A DNA stretch of 64,000 nucleotides from Tigriopus japonicus (lineage: Eukaryota; Arthropoda; Copepoda; Harpacticoida; Harpacticidae). This document shows positions 24,081 through 34,999 of this stretch, piece by piece. The stretch covers positions 327,229 through 391,228 of the forward strand of contig JAAGOF010000213.1 in NCBI GenBank assembly GCA_010645155.1, written 5' to 3'. The position numbers and the translations under genes were made by a program. How positions within the stretch are numbered: position 1 is the stretch's first letter; the number at the start of each line of letters is the position of its first letter. A model generated the notes under the pieces. The model was not told the DNA's origin and ran no database searches. It worked only from the letters and a program-made list of their open reading frames with translations.

Positions 24081-24606
24081 CAGGGTTGGGGAGTAATTGT
24101 AATTGCAGTTACAATTACGTAATTTCAATTACAATTACATGTAATTGTAATTAATTACATTTTGGGCCAAGTAATTGTGATTAATTACATTTTTGGGCCA
24201 AGTAATTGTAATTAATTACATTTTTGGGCCAAGTAATTGTAATTAATTACATTTTTGGGCCAAGTAATTGTAATTAATTACATTTTTGGGCCAAGTAATT
24301 GTAATTAATTATATTTTTGGGCCAAGAAATTGTAATTAATTACATTTTTGGCCATGTAATTGACAAATTTTCAATTACAAATTACCAATTCAATTCAAAC
24401 TCGGACTTCTTCAAATTAACCATAATATCAATTGATACTTTGAGTGTTCACTTGCAAAACAATAATTCTGCCATCAATTTGCGGTCAATGTGATGCCACT
24501 TACAGGTAGCTTTTGTTATAATACACACCCAAGCAATAATGTTTAAATACTTTTAACCTAAAATAGCTATTGACCACGATTTTTCTGTCAGGAGGTAGGG
24601 CTTTTC
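24081..24606 (+). repeat. AATTAC-rich dispersed element, copy 2, with 31-bp internal tandem array
   Basis: Begins CAGGGTTGGGGAGTAATTGT, followed by about seven copies of a 31-bp unit (AATTGTAATTAATTACATTT then TTGGGCCAAGT) between 24140 and 24360, then a unique tail shared with 11888-12263 in inverse orientation. Copy-number difference of the array accounts for the length difference between the two copies. The CAGGG start is hAT-like, but no target duplication could be fixed. Confidence 0.8.
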
Positions 24607-26808
24607 ACAACTAAGGGCAGACAAACGAGGTGGATAAGTAAAGTTTTAAAACATCGTCATACTTGATATACATGAACAAAGTTTGTGTTTTCTGGAAAAA
24701 AAAATTGCCTTGTGGTTCATGGCATAATAGTTTTGATATTTTAGTCCGTTCATAAACTTTTGGTTTTTGTAAATCACTCTTCCATATTAACCTTTCAGGC
24801 ATTATAAGTTGCCAGTTGGTGCATCGCAAATTAAAAATGGCAGATCTATTTATTTTTCATTGTTTTGGAAAACCAAAAGGGTGAAAGAGACGGAAGGATT
24901 GTATTTGAAACGTAATTGTGATGGAAAGAGTTGTAAAAGAGTTACTGTGACAATTGAGTTTCTGAAAATTTGAAAATCAGATTTGGTTGATTTAACCATT
25001 TGCATGGCTCGCGGGCCTACTATTTGGAACTTTCCCCACAGCTCTTGGGCCCACAAATGACTTCAGTTTTTATAACATGATGTGAATTGTGTTTGCGTCG
25101 GTTTGTACAAGTGGTGGAAAATCCAAGCAAGGTCTTCAACTATGTGTATGCAATTTGTGCTTTTGGTACCATTAGAAGACATTTTTACCAAGCAATTTTG
25201 CTAAACAATGCCATCATCAGGGTCTAGGTTGATATACCTTGATTATTTTAAATTTTGAGGCTTTTTTCTTACTGCCTTTTGAAGCTATTTAATCTCTTTG
25301 GGAACCATTGGTTTTCTTCTCCTCACAAAAAGGAACGCCTTCCATTTCAAGGCTAATTCATGTGACCCTACTTTATCTTGTATTCCATTAAACCCGCTTT
25401 ATTCATGCTCAGAGAGAGTCCCAAAATCAAAAGCAACTGATCTGTGGGAATCTTTGAAATAAAAGATCAATGTAGCTATTGCACAATACTTCATTGAAAA
25501 CAATATGGAATTGTGGACATTGCAAAAATTGTGAACAATTAGCCGAGATGGGATGAAGTTCCTTTGGCATGATTGATCACTCTTATGGAAAAGTGTGATA
25601 GCCAAAAGAAGGTCAATAAAAGATGGACAACAAAACGTATTTCTAGATTTTGCTCTAAAATTTTGGAAAAGAGAAGATGTTTAAGAGTTCGTCTTTTTTT
25701 CGAGGCGACAAAGATTTGTGTCAAAGTGTGGATCCGGTAATTAACATTGTGATTTGCAAACTGACATAGGCATAGCCTAAGTGTATAAGTTATTCAAATT
25801 CACCTGGTTGACAACACATCATTATTAAAAGAAAGGAAGAAAGAAAGAGTGACATTTGAAAATCTCATTAGACAAGGTTTCCTATTTTATGATCTCTTGC
25901 TGCCCACATGTTGGGCCTCACCAATCATTGTCAACGTTTTTCTTCATCAATTCTTGCGTTGAAAAAAGTCCAATCTATTACCTAAAGTATCTATCGTGTG
26001 TGATGATTAGGAACTTGTTACAAGTTGGGTTTCTTTGTATCCATTATAATGGGAGTACCAAGAGAAAATATGTCCATGTGGCAGCAATTTAAACTGTGGT
26101 CCTCGTTTAAGTCCCCACGACAGCACATTTGGATCAAGCATATCAAATGAGTGGCTTGGGTGGAACATTACATGCCCATTGAAACTTACGTTGAATGGAA
26201 TTGATTGTAAATATATTTCCCCCAAGTAATTGCCTCATTGCACATATGCGACAGTATTTACAACAAAATTATTCATTCTTGGTGTTTGTTCCCAAGAATG
26301 CATTTTTGATACAAGCTAATTGCTTCATGGCTGTTCTGCTCCACTACTTTATCACTAGAGGCGTCAGAAACTCTAAAACATGCAATTTACACAATTTTCA
26401 CTCTCCTATTTAAAGAAAAATGTTGTATGGTTGGAGAGTGGTTGCTGACCAGATGATTTATTCTTATTGAGAGAGGTTTATATACAAACATATATATGAC
26501 TAGAAGTGAGCATGAGTATATTAGAAGGAGCAAAGCGGGAATACTACAGAATTAAAGTTTTCATTTCTATAACTTGAATATAAAAAGATCTCTGACAACG
26601 CCGATCTTTAAACTTCTACCAAAAAACTCTGACAACTCTAAAGATACACAAAGTGGTTTGTCCTGCAACTGGGGTTGGTGCAATAGAATTAAATAATTAC
26701 AAAGTCAATGAGTGGAAAAGTAAATAAGATTAAATAAGAATGAAAGCTGAGCAAATTAGAATACGTCTTTCAACAATAATGAACTTAAAACTTGACTCAC
26801 AAGAAAAA
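24607..26808. other. Gene-free region
   Basis: About 2.2 kb of AT-rich sequence without a recognisable gene, RNA or repeat. Open frames here are short and unsupported. Confidence 0.45.
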
Positions 26809-26810
26809 TA

Positions 26811-27569
26811 CAGGGTGAGGACATTGAAACGATACACTTTTATAAAAAGCAGTTGTACTAAAAACTAAAGATTTAAATTTCTCGCCTTTTTTTGGAAGTA
26901 GTTGTTTGCTACCTCTTCTGCTCTAAAGTAAAACATCACTTAAAAATACAATAAAATGGCCGCCCATGAAGGGATTCGCCGTCTCATCCTCGAAAAATTG
27001 TAGGCGGGGGAAACCACGACCTCGATTTCTAAACAATTAAATTGTACAAGAGCAAAAGGTTATCCAGTTGAAGCTCTTTTTGAAGCCTCTGGCGATGTCA
27101 AGGCTCGTCATGGTGGCGGCTGAAGTCGGACCAAACAGACGAAGCCCACCATAGCCGCTGTGCGAGCCAGAATAAAAAGAAATCCTCGTCGCACCACAAG
27201 ATCCTTGGCCAGGGACTTTAAAACGGACCCCAAAACCATGAGAAATCTCCTTTCAAAGGATTTATATTGTTTTTAATTTTTAAATCCTTTGAAAGGGATT
27301 TCTCAGAGTTTTAACTCGATAAATTTTTGCTCTTGTACAGTTGAATTGTTTAGAAATCAAGGTCGGGGTTTCCCCCGCTTGCAATTTTTCGAGGACGAGA
27401 CGGCAAATCCCTTCATGGGCGGCCATTTTATAGTATTTTTAAATGATGTTTCATTTTAGAGCAGAAGAGGTAACAAACAACTACTTCCAAAAAAGGCGAG
27501 AAATTTAAATCTTTAGTTTTAGTACAGCTGCTTTTTATAAAAGTGTATCGTTTCAATGTCCTCACCATG
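26811..27569. mobile_element. Palindromic (foldback) mariner derivative, two inverted left ends
   Basis: The left arm starts CAGGGTGAGGACATTGAAAC at 26811 and the right arm ends with its inverse copy at 27569 (…CCTCACCATG); TA flanks both sides. Arms of about 240 bp are near identical. Each contains the start of a transposase: MAAHEGIRRLILEKL on the left (plus strand) and MAAHEGICRLVLEKLQAG on the right (minus strand). The left copy continues through a broken HTH domain (AAVRARIKRNPRRTTRSLAR, DFKTDPKTMRNLL), while the right copy stops early. A second small inverted repeat (GAGAAATCTCCTTTCAAAGG and its inverse) marks the centre at 27240-27306. Catalytic domain and true right end are absent. 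Confidence 0.88.
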
Positions 27570-27789
27570 TACAACAGAATTATCATGTCTAATTCTTTAG
27601 TGGAAAGGTATGCCTGTATATAAAAGAAACGCGCCACAAAAGCATAATTGGTTTATTGGTCAAGTTAGCTCTAGCACTCCCGGGGGTGCATAATGAGCAT
27701 CGGTGTGGTTGATATTAAAAGTACAAATAGAAAAATTAAAAATAAATTGAAAACTCAGACATAATTGTCGTTTAAATACATTTGTACAT

Positions 27790-30586
27790 CTACGAAAGAT
27801 CTAATATTAAAAATTCTGAAAGATTAAATGAATCGAGACCCTTTTTGAATGCATAGAAGGTTTCGGCTTCTCGGATGTCCATTGATATTCTGTTCCACGG
27901 GTTCAACACCCTGATTCCGAAGCAGGAGCTGCGAATTCTCGACTTAACAAACGGTGGTCGGATTTGGTGTCTACTCGCACTTCTTAGACTTTTGATTGGT
28001 TGTTCAGAGCCATCGATTAACCTAGTAAACGCTCGACTTTTTTCTTTGGTTATCATCAATACGCCTTTGCGGATTTTGTATACAGTGTTCAGGTCGAATT
28101 TTAGGCGCCGTAGTTCAAGGGAATCGAGTGATAGTTCCCTGAGACGCACTTCATATGGCGCATGTTTTACGTCAGGGATGAGGCGAGTAAACTTCCTCTG
28201 TATTGCCTCGATCCTTTTCATGTCTTTCTTGAAAGGCGGACACCACACTGCTGTCAAACTTTCGAGAAGTGGACGAATGTATGTGATAAATATCCGTAGC
28301 ATAATAGTCTTCTCTCGAGTTATGAAATTACGTCGAAATATTCCAATCAATTGGTTTGCTTTTGAGGAAACGGCCGTCACGTGGTGTTCGAACTTCAGCT
28401 TCTTGTCGAATATAATGCCCAAGTCCTGATGGGTTTCGTTCTCAGGGATGATTTGGGAGTCGAGCTTGTATGTGGAGGGTGCACTTGAGTCACAGAACCT
28501 GATGAGGGAGCACTTTTGGACACTGAACTTCATTTCATTTTCATTTGCCCATTCCGCTGCCAAATTGAGATCGTTTTGGAGGGAAAGCTGATCCTTTTCC
28601 GATTCTATTCTTCTAAAAATTTTAGTGTCATCAGCAAATTTTAATATTCGTGATGACATGCCCTCCCCAAGGCTGTTGACAAACAAAAGAAACAAGGTCG
28701 GCCCGAGAACGCTGCCTTGCGGAACCCCACTTGTGATGGGCAGCCACGATTAAAATTGTCCATGTAAGATAACCCGTTGACGGCGTTCACTTAACCAATT
28801 ATCGGTCCACCTCGTAATACTCGACGGGAGTCCAGCTTTCTTCATTTTATCTATTAACAAGGCGTGATTCACTGTCAAAAGCCTTCGAAAAATCTAAATA
28901 GGCCACATGAACACCGAATCCGTCTTCAATGGCACTGGAAACATAGTCTTTGAACTCTAACAGATTACTGGCACAAGACCGCCCTGTCCTGAACCCATGC
29001 TGATCATCTGATATCAAGCCCAACGAGTCCAGATGGTGAACTACTTTGTCCTTAATCAACCCTTCCAAGATTTTGCAACAGGCACTCGTAAGGGTTATTG
29101 GTCGATAATTTTGAGCTTGTCTTACATCTCCTCCTTTGTAAAGGGGGGTCACGTTCCCAAGCTTCCACACATCAGGAACCGTTCCTTGTTGCAAAGAAAG
29201 GTTGTATATAATCGTAAGTGGAATTGCAATTGATCGGCCCAATTTCTTAATCAATAAGCTTGGGATTCCATCTGGACCACACGCAACGGTCGGCTTTGAT
29301 GATCTTATCCTTTTTTCCACATCGTTTAACGTGATAATCCATATTCCAACGTCAGCGTCATCCACTCTAAGAGTCGCCATATTCTTACCCTTTTTTGTTT
29401 GGTTTCGATCGGAGTATGCAGTGGAAAAATGATTATTCATGATTACCGCCATATTTTGATCCTTACTCTCAAGAACTCCGAAACTGTTAAATAAGGGACC
29501 CACCGCTCTTTTTTCGCTTTTACCATGGTTTACGTAAGAGTAAAACGCCTTCATATTTTTTTCTTGAGAAAGCTAATCTTCGTGATCCTTTTTTGCTTTC
29601 CATGTTTCCCTTCGCACTTCAGATTGAATGGACAAAAATAACCTTTTGTCCACGTCCAGGTTGTTGGATTTAAAGCGTTTCCAAAGCCTTTGCTTCCTCT
29701 TGATCATCTTGCACAACTTTTTTCCTAACCACGGAGGTCGATAAACTTGACGTTTTGCCCGCCGCGGGACAAACATCTCTATTCCTTTGCGTACCGCTTC
29801 CTCGAAAACATTCCACGCGTCGTTCACCGACAGATCCAACAAGCAATCACCCCAGTCAACTTCGTTCAAGTAAACCTTGAAATCTTCGTATACACCGTTG
29901 TGAAACATTGGATGTCCTTCCATAGGCTCGGAAGAGCGAGATCTCAACGCAAGATTTATCACAATTGGAAAATGATCGCTTATCGCAAGGTCTTCCCTAA
30001 CATCGCAGAACTTCAAGAGAGATGGATCATTTGTAAGCACTAAATCGAGAGTGTTGCCTTTGTTGTGAGTGGGATCCATAATGGATTGCGAAAATCCACC
30101 TTCCGCTAGGCTATCCACAAAACGTTGACCTCTGGTATTTCCTCCACTCCACACGTTCCAATCAATTTTCGGCAAGTTGAAGTCACCAACTACCACGCAT
30201 TCGTTGGTGCAATCCATATCCACAAGAAATCTACAAGTGTCCAAAAATGTCTCCTCCTCACAATTGGGAGACAGATATGCACAAAACAACGACATCTTCT
30301 CAAATTTGACACCGCAAATATTGTCCTGTTCCACCGGGATTTCGACACAGTTAACATTGTTATTGGCTAGAATGAGAACCCCGCCTCCCCTTCCAAGGGA
30401 CGTATCTCGTCTGTCTTTTCTGGAAATCACCCTATAACCTCGAAATGGCAGACAGTAACTGGGGAACCCAGCATTCAACCAGGACTCGGTTATACAAATC
30501 AGGCTCGGTTTGACTGTCTGTAAGATTATCTCCACATCAGGTAGTTTGTTTAATATGCTGCGGCTGTTAAAATAGAGCACTTGCAT
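27790..30586 (-). pseudogene. LINE ORF2: AP endonuclease plus reverse transcriptase, three lesions
   Basis: ATG at 30586 opens MQVLYFNSRSILNKL. The endonuclease shows LICITESWLN, CVVVGDFNLPKIDW, LDLVLTNDPSLL and ISDHFPIVI. The RT shows CGPDGIPSLLIKKLG, GNVTPLYKGGDV, QNYRPITLTSA, HVAYLDFSKAFD, a GVPQGSVLGP block and LKFADDTKIFRR with the catalytic Asp pair intact. Lesions are an in-frame TAG at 29573-29575, a 2-nt loss just after the KAFD motif near 28870 that shifts the frame, and a TAA near 28753. Everything else aligns collinearly, so decay is recent to moderate. The product would nick target DNA and copy its own RNA. Confidence 0.88.
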
Positions 30587-30605
30587 ATTAAATTTGATTC
30601 GATAA

Positions 30606-31634
30606 TTAGTTTGTTGATGACCCAGATCGGCTTCTAGTTGTTATACCTTCATTCGGAATATTTTTTGTTCTTTTCTTCAAGCCTGTTTCCAAATTTTGCG
30701 GTGATTGTCCCATTTCATGTGCTTTTCTTTTAGTTTTCTCGCTTGTATTATCTTCTCCAGGTTTGTTCTGTTCCACAATTTCATGCATTAGGTTCCTTGA
30801 TCCCTCATTCTGCACTTGCGGCACTAAAGCCTGACCCTCGTTTTCCATTTCCATGTTGTTCGACCTCTCAACAACTTCATCCACCGTATGTGTGTGGGCT
30901 GTTGGAATTTTCGATCTGCTCACTTGGTCTTCGACAATGTTTGCTTGATTAGAAGTGCGTCCACAATCAGCCACGAAATGACCAGTTTCTCCGCAAGAAA
31001 AACATCGTCTCAATTGGGAAGGATGGGTGACCCGGACACGCCAAGACCCTATCTCTACATGAGCTGGTACCTCACACTTCAAATCAACAACGACTCTGAA
31101 GTTACCACTTCCAATCCCTTTGAATCTTGCATCATATTTTCCGGCAAAAAGCTCCTCCTCTACATTCGATGTTGGAGTTGCAAATGGTTTGATAGCAGTC
31201 AACATTTCTTGCTTGGAGACCTCGCAAGGCACTTGCAAGAGCCTTAGAGGAGCTTTTTTCTTTCCACCTCTTATAGAACAAGTCCATTTCTTCCCATTAA
31301 TTACATTCTCAAAATCAACCTTGTTGCCAAAGCGTTTCGAGATGATGATTTCTTGCTTTGTTACAATGACGATAGGTTTGTTGAACGATCCGACTCCTTT
31401 AACTCTTGTAATTTCTTCAGCTTTGAGGCCCATTTGATCAAACACAAATGGTCCTATGACCTCAAGACCTATACGTTCGTCTCCATTTTCGCAAGCAATG
31501 TCCAGAACGAGAACTGGAAACTTCCTCGCAACATTAGCGTAAGACAACGGTTGGCTTGACTCATTTTCGACGATTGCCACCCTGTTGGACCCTGGTTCTT
31601 CTTGTTGTGGTTTATCTGGCGGAAGAGCATTCAT
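30606..31634 (-). CDS. LINE ORF1 gag-like RNA-binding protein with CCHC zinc knuckle
   Basis: ATG at 31634 (MNALPPDKPQQEEPG) gives 342 aa without interruption. A single zinc knuckle, CFSCGETGHFVADC, fits C-X2-C-X4-H-X4-C at about residues 218-231. An RRM-like fold may precede it, but I cannot confirm that by eye. The C-terminal third is Lys/Glu/Asn-rich and ends with a basic stretch (KRKAHEMG, LKKRTKN). Such proteins coat the LINE RNA. It lies 19 nt upstream of ORF2 in the same orientation. Unlike ORF2 it is open throughout. Confidence 0.85.
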   Translation of the reverse strand: MNALPPDKPQQEEPGSNRVAIVENESSQPLSYANVARKFPVLVLDIACENGDERIGLEVIGPFVFDQMGLKAEEITRVKGVGSFNKPIVIVTKQEIIISKRFGNKVDFENVINGKKWTCSIRGGKKKAPLRLLQVPCEVSKQEMLTAIKPFATPTSNVEEELFAGKYDARFKGIGSGNFRVVVDLKCEVPAHVEIGSWRVRVTHPSQLRRCFSCGETGHFVADCGRTSNQANIVEDQVSRSKIPTAHTHTVDEVVERSNNMEMENEGQALVPQVQNEGSRNLMHEIVEQNKPGEDNTSEKTKRKAHEMGQSPQNLETGLKKRTKNIPNEGITTRSRSGSSTN

Positions 31635-31700
31635 TTTGGCACTCAGTCCACTAATTTGGTAAAACACCAAACTTCAGAACACTCCCCAAGGCACTGGTAT

Positions 31701-32957
31701 CTTTCGGGTACTTTTATATGGTACAAATCCTTGTTGGAGAGACTATGGCCGCATTAAATGCGTTTTTTCACTAGCACGATTGAAACACGTTAACAGGTCT
31801 AGTCAGGGAGCCCCTGCCGATGATGGAGTCATATCATATGAAGTTTATAAACATAGGTCATTGATTAACCAATCTTCCTAGTTTCAACTTCACCTTTCCT
31901 TGCGTCAGTAAAATTGCATTAAATGGAAGCCCTGAAAGTCAGCTCAAGGAAGTGAAAGAAGATTCAAGGAATTTGACTCTCTTTTGTTAATGCAGTTTGT
32001 TTGGAAACGTGTTATCACTCAAACTGTGGGTCAAAGATGCGACAAACATGTGTGGTAAAATGTGTCGTGTAACTGCACCTTTAGTTTTGGGATTTGCATT
32101 GAACTTTGAGCAAGGACCTCTTTTCTCAGTACAAATAACAAAAAATGAAGATGACTTAGGGCGCATTCTAGTCACGCCATTGTATGGTCTTTGATTCTAG
32201 TCCTGTTTTGGGGTCCGGCTTGTTAAAGCACAAGGAAGGCTCTCTATTGAAATGTATGCAGAAGCTCATAAGTTGGCTTTGAAAGACTCTTGATGTTAAA
32301 TATCTGTGCCCATTTTTGTATCCCCTGCGGCTGCTTTTTCACTTCATTGCACTTTTTAAAAAGTCAAATGCCTTTTAAAAGCACCTGCTTGAAATTTCTG
32401 TTTTCTTTTTTAAACATCTTTAAGCAAAAGTATTAACAAATGAAATACACTGTTAATAAGTTTACAGTCAAGAATGTCTTCAAATATCAGACAAGAGATA
32501 TGGACAAACCTTGGTCCGTCTATCTCTCAGTCCAAAAATTAATAACTCTTTCCTTTTCCTTCTTTTTTAGCAACTTTAGTTTGCCTTCACAACTGTAAAC
32601 TGCCCCCCCCCCCCACAATCCTTTAAGTTTTTTTGTATTGTTGGGTGAAGTAATAATCAAGAATCTGTGGAGCACCAAATAAAAATCGGCTGTTGTCTGT
32701 CCTAAAGAGTTCATGCTGTCAATGTGCCTTGAATCAAATGAATGCTAAATTCTAAAAAAGAATATTCAAACCACAAAACGCCTACCTCGTTTCTTGGCTT
32801 ATAGGAAAAGCAAATATTTTAATGTTCACTATTGGGGTGGAACAAAGAACTTGAGATTAATTGGGCACTGAATTATTCATCCATTTGAATTGCTGCCTGT
32901 CTCACTTGTTGACAAATGTTCTAGTTCAGTAAAAATGATCCAAAGTATTCTACAAAA
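31701..32957. other. Intergenic region upstream of channel gene D
   Basis: No gene recognised. A homopolymer C run occurs near 32606-32616. TTCAGT near 32926 is a candidate initiator for gene D. Confidence 0.4.
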
Positions 32958-34113
32958 ATGGCTTTAGGAAACACCTTCGTCTTGATACTCTGTGTCATTA
33001 GTTTTGCCATTCTTGGCCTTGATCAGCTTAGGAAGTTCACAACCCAAACAAAGTTAAATCTGTTCACTTATGAAAGGGTGACAGAGCAACCCCTTTTTAT
33101 AATGGCATTTTGCCCTAAGTACATGTTCAAAGAAGGCCAAGACGAGCGTCCAAAATACATTTTTAATGACTCTTACGTGTATGACAAGTTTGTGAATCAA
33201 GCAGCAGTGGATTTTGTGTCACTTTCTCATCAACATGAGGCACTCCATGATTTTGAACTTCCAAAGGAGACCAATGTGAGAACAAAACGCAATGGTATTT
33301 GCAGAGTATTTGATTTTGGACGCAAGAAATACCAATTGAATACTTTTGCCACCTTTCGAATGAACAAATTACAAGGACCATTGACATTGTTCCTCTTTCG
33401 ATCTGGCAACGAAATCTTCTCATTAGGAGAGTTCAATTTCTATCATCATCCTCCAGTTTTGGAGATAGAAACAACGTCTTCAATTGTGCTTATTGGTGCT
33501 CGATATCACGAGACCATCAACCATCCTCGCCATCCATGTACCGAAGAACAGGAGTTTGATTTTCAAAATTTCTTTGATTGTGTCGAGAAGGAGTTGGATA
33601 GTTTTGCCATAAAATCAAAGATGGAATGTGCTCCTGTATATTTATGGGATTTTGTGAAGTCTTTGAATGGAAAATCTTGTCCAAAGGGTGAGGATGACGA
33701 AGGTATCTCTGCCAAGTTCAGAACCATTGCCTCCGCTGAACTGGAAACAGGTGACAGTACTTGCAATCAACCTTGTCAAATTCCGGTACTTGAAGCTAAA
33801 TCATTTCCATACGGAAGTCTGGGAGAAAGTATGTTGAGAGCATTTCGAAATAAGGTTTCGAGCCAAATCCACGTAAATTCTCCCTTTTTAATTTACAGAT
33901 AAAACACACTATCATTGTCATGTAGTTTTTGGCACTGGGGTAGTGGAATGGAGCAAGGAAGAATATCTCTACAGCCCTTTTGATATCATTTCATCGATTG
34001 GGGGAGCCTTAGGTGTAACCCTTGGATGGTCCATGTTTCAGAGCATCAAGTGGATTAATGAGATTATAACAAAGTATTGGAAGCCAAAGACTGCAATTGT
34101 TAAATCAAGCTGA
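32958..34113 (+). CDS. Short DEG/ENaC-family cation channel subunit (copy D)
   Basis: ATG at 32958 (context AAAAATGG) opens MALGNTFVLILCVISFAILG, directly TM1. Exon 1 is 32958..33828 (871 nt, phase 1, GTATGT donor); exon 2 is 33899..34113 after TTTACAG; the intron is 70 bp and the product 361 aa. Ectodomain cysteines are FCPK, GICRV, HPCTE, FDCVE, ECAP, SCPK and CNQPC. TM2 has SSIGGALGVTLGWSMFQ with GWS at about 333-335. AATAAA at 34131 is a likely polyadenylation signal. It is the near twin of copy C, about 9 kb away in the same orientation. The full-length LINE lies between them on the opposite strand. Confidence 0.9.
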
Positions 34114-34130
34114 ACATTCGAAACTTCTAT

Positions 34131-34136
34131 AATAAA
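34131..34136 (+). promoter_or_regulatory. Polyadenylation signal of channel gene D
   Basis: AATAAA 18 nt after the stop codon at 34111-34113, consistent with the short 3' UTRs of other genes here. Confidence 0.55.
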
Positions 34137-34332
34137 TCGTTGTTGGTACTTTTAGTGGATCTGCTCATAAGAGATAAATCTTAATTTCAATATAAAACAC
34201 CAATCCAAATATCGTGAGTTTGAACGAGTTAGAGATCCATGCCTTGGTCTGATATTTTGCAAATTTGTATTTGAGATGTGACAAGATTCTACCTGCGATG
34301 TCGGGTTTCAGTGGGGCGCAACTTTTAATGTT

Positions 34333-34999
34333 TTATTCTAAACCATAAAATGTAAAATTAAACGCATTTGGTGGAATGCTTCTCTTGTCTTTTTCAATCA
34401 GTAGCTTTGGCCTATTAAAACTAGGGATAGACATTACTTTGTCCACTTCTTTTTTGAAATTGTCACATTTTTTTGCGATTGGAGACAAATTTGGGTCCTT
34501 GCTTGACCATCTATCCTTATTCTTAGAAAGAACCAATTTGATTGGCACTAACCTTGAGCTGTCTGGGTGTTGTAAACTGGGGTTGTTTTTTGGGACATGG
34601 CTTGAAACATGTGTGCCAAAAGTTTCATCTTGGAAATAAAGCAGTAACTGACACTTTCAGCCTTGCCTGGAATCGATTCTCTCGTGATTTCTTAGGTGAA
34701 ATCTTTGGCAGCGATTGCTCAGATGAGAGGGATTGGATGAAGCTTGTTAGCTCATCCCTAACCAACTTTGAATTTTTCAGGGATGCTTGCTTGGCCTTTT
34801 CAGTGATAGAAACATTATTGGATTTTCTTAACAAAATCCTATTTTTAGGGATGGATCCGGATAGGTCATAAGCCAACTCTGCATCGGATCGGAACGGTTC
34901 TGAGGTCGGTTCGTCGCGATCCGCATCCAAAAACCCAGGAACCAATCTGGAGTACGAACTGACCTCTGAGGAATCGGCTTTCCATTTATCAAGTTCCAT
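34333..34999 (-). pseudogene. Unrecognised coding remnant in two frames
   Basis: An ATG at 34999 opens MELDKWKADSSEVSSYSRLV and runs to 34625 as a polar, helix-prone 124-aa frame (RDELTSFIQSLSSEQSLPKI). A second frame then takes over and reads PIKLVLSKNKDRWSSKDPNL to a stop at 34333. Codon composition looks protein-like across both frames, suggesting one older coding sequence with a frameshift near 34625. I recognise no domain. A structural protein of an unknown mobile element or a lineage-specific gene are both possible. Confidence 0.35.

Larger units (their letters stand above)
27640..31700 (-). mobile_element. Nearly complete two-ORF CR1/Jockey-type LINE
   Basis: On the minus strand it carries ORF1 (30606..31634) and ORF2 (27790..30586) separated by 19 nt, then a 3' UTR running to about 27640 with CCAATAAACCAATTATGC. 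It is the most complete element in the window. Both ends are approximate because no target duplication was found. ORF2 has three lesions, so the copy cannot move by itself. Confidence 0.88.

Noticed and set aside
28847..30586. Two or three separate host genes on minus (endonuclease-like, RT-like)
   Set aside because: They are collinear parts of one LINE ORF2 separated by a stop and a 2-nt frame loss.
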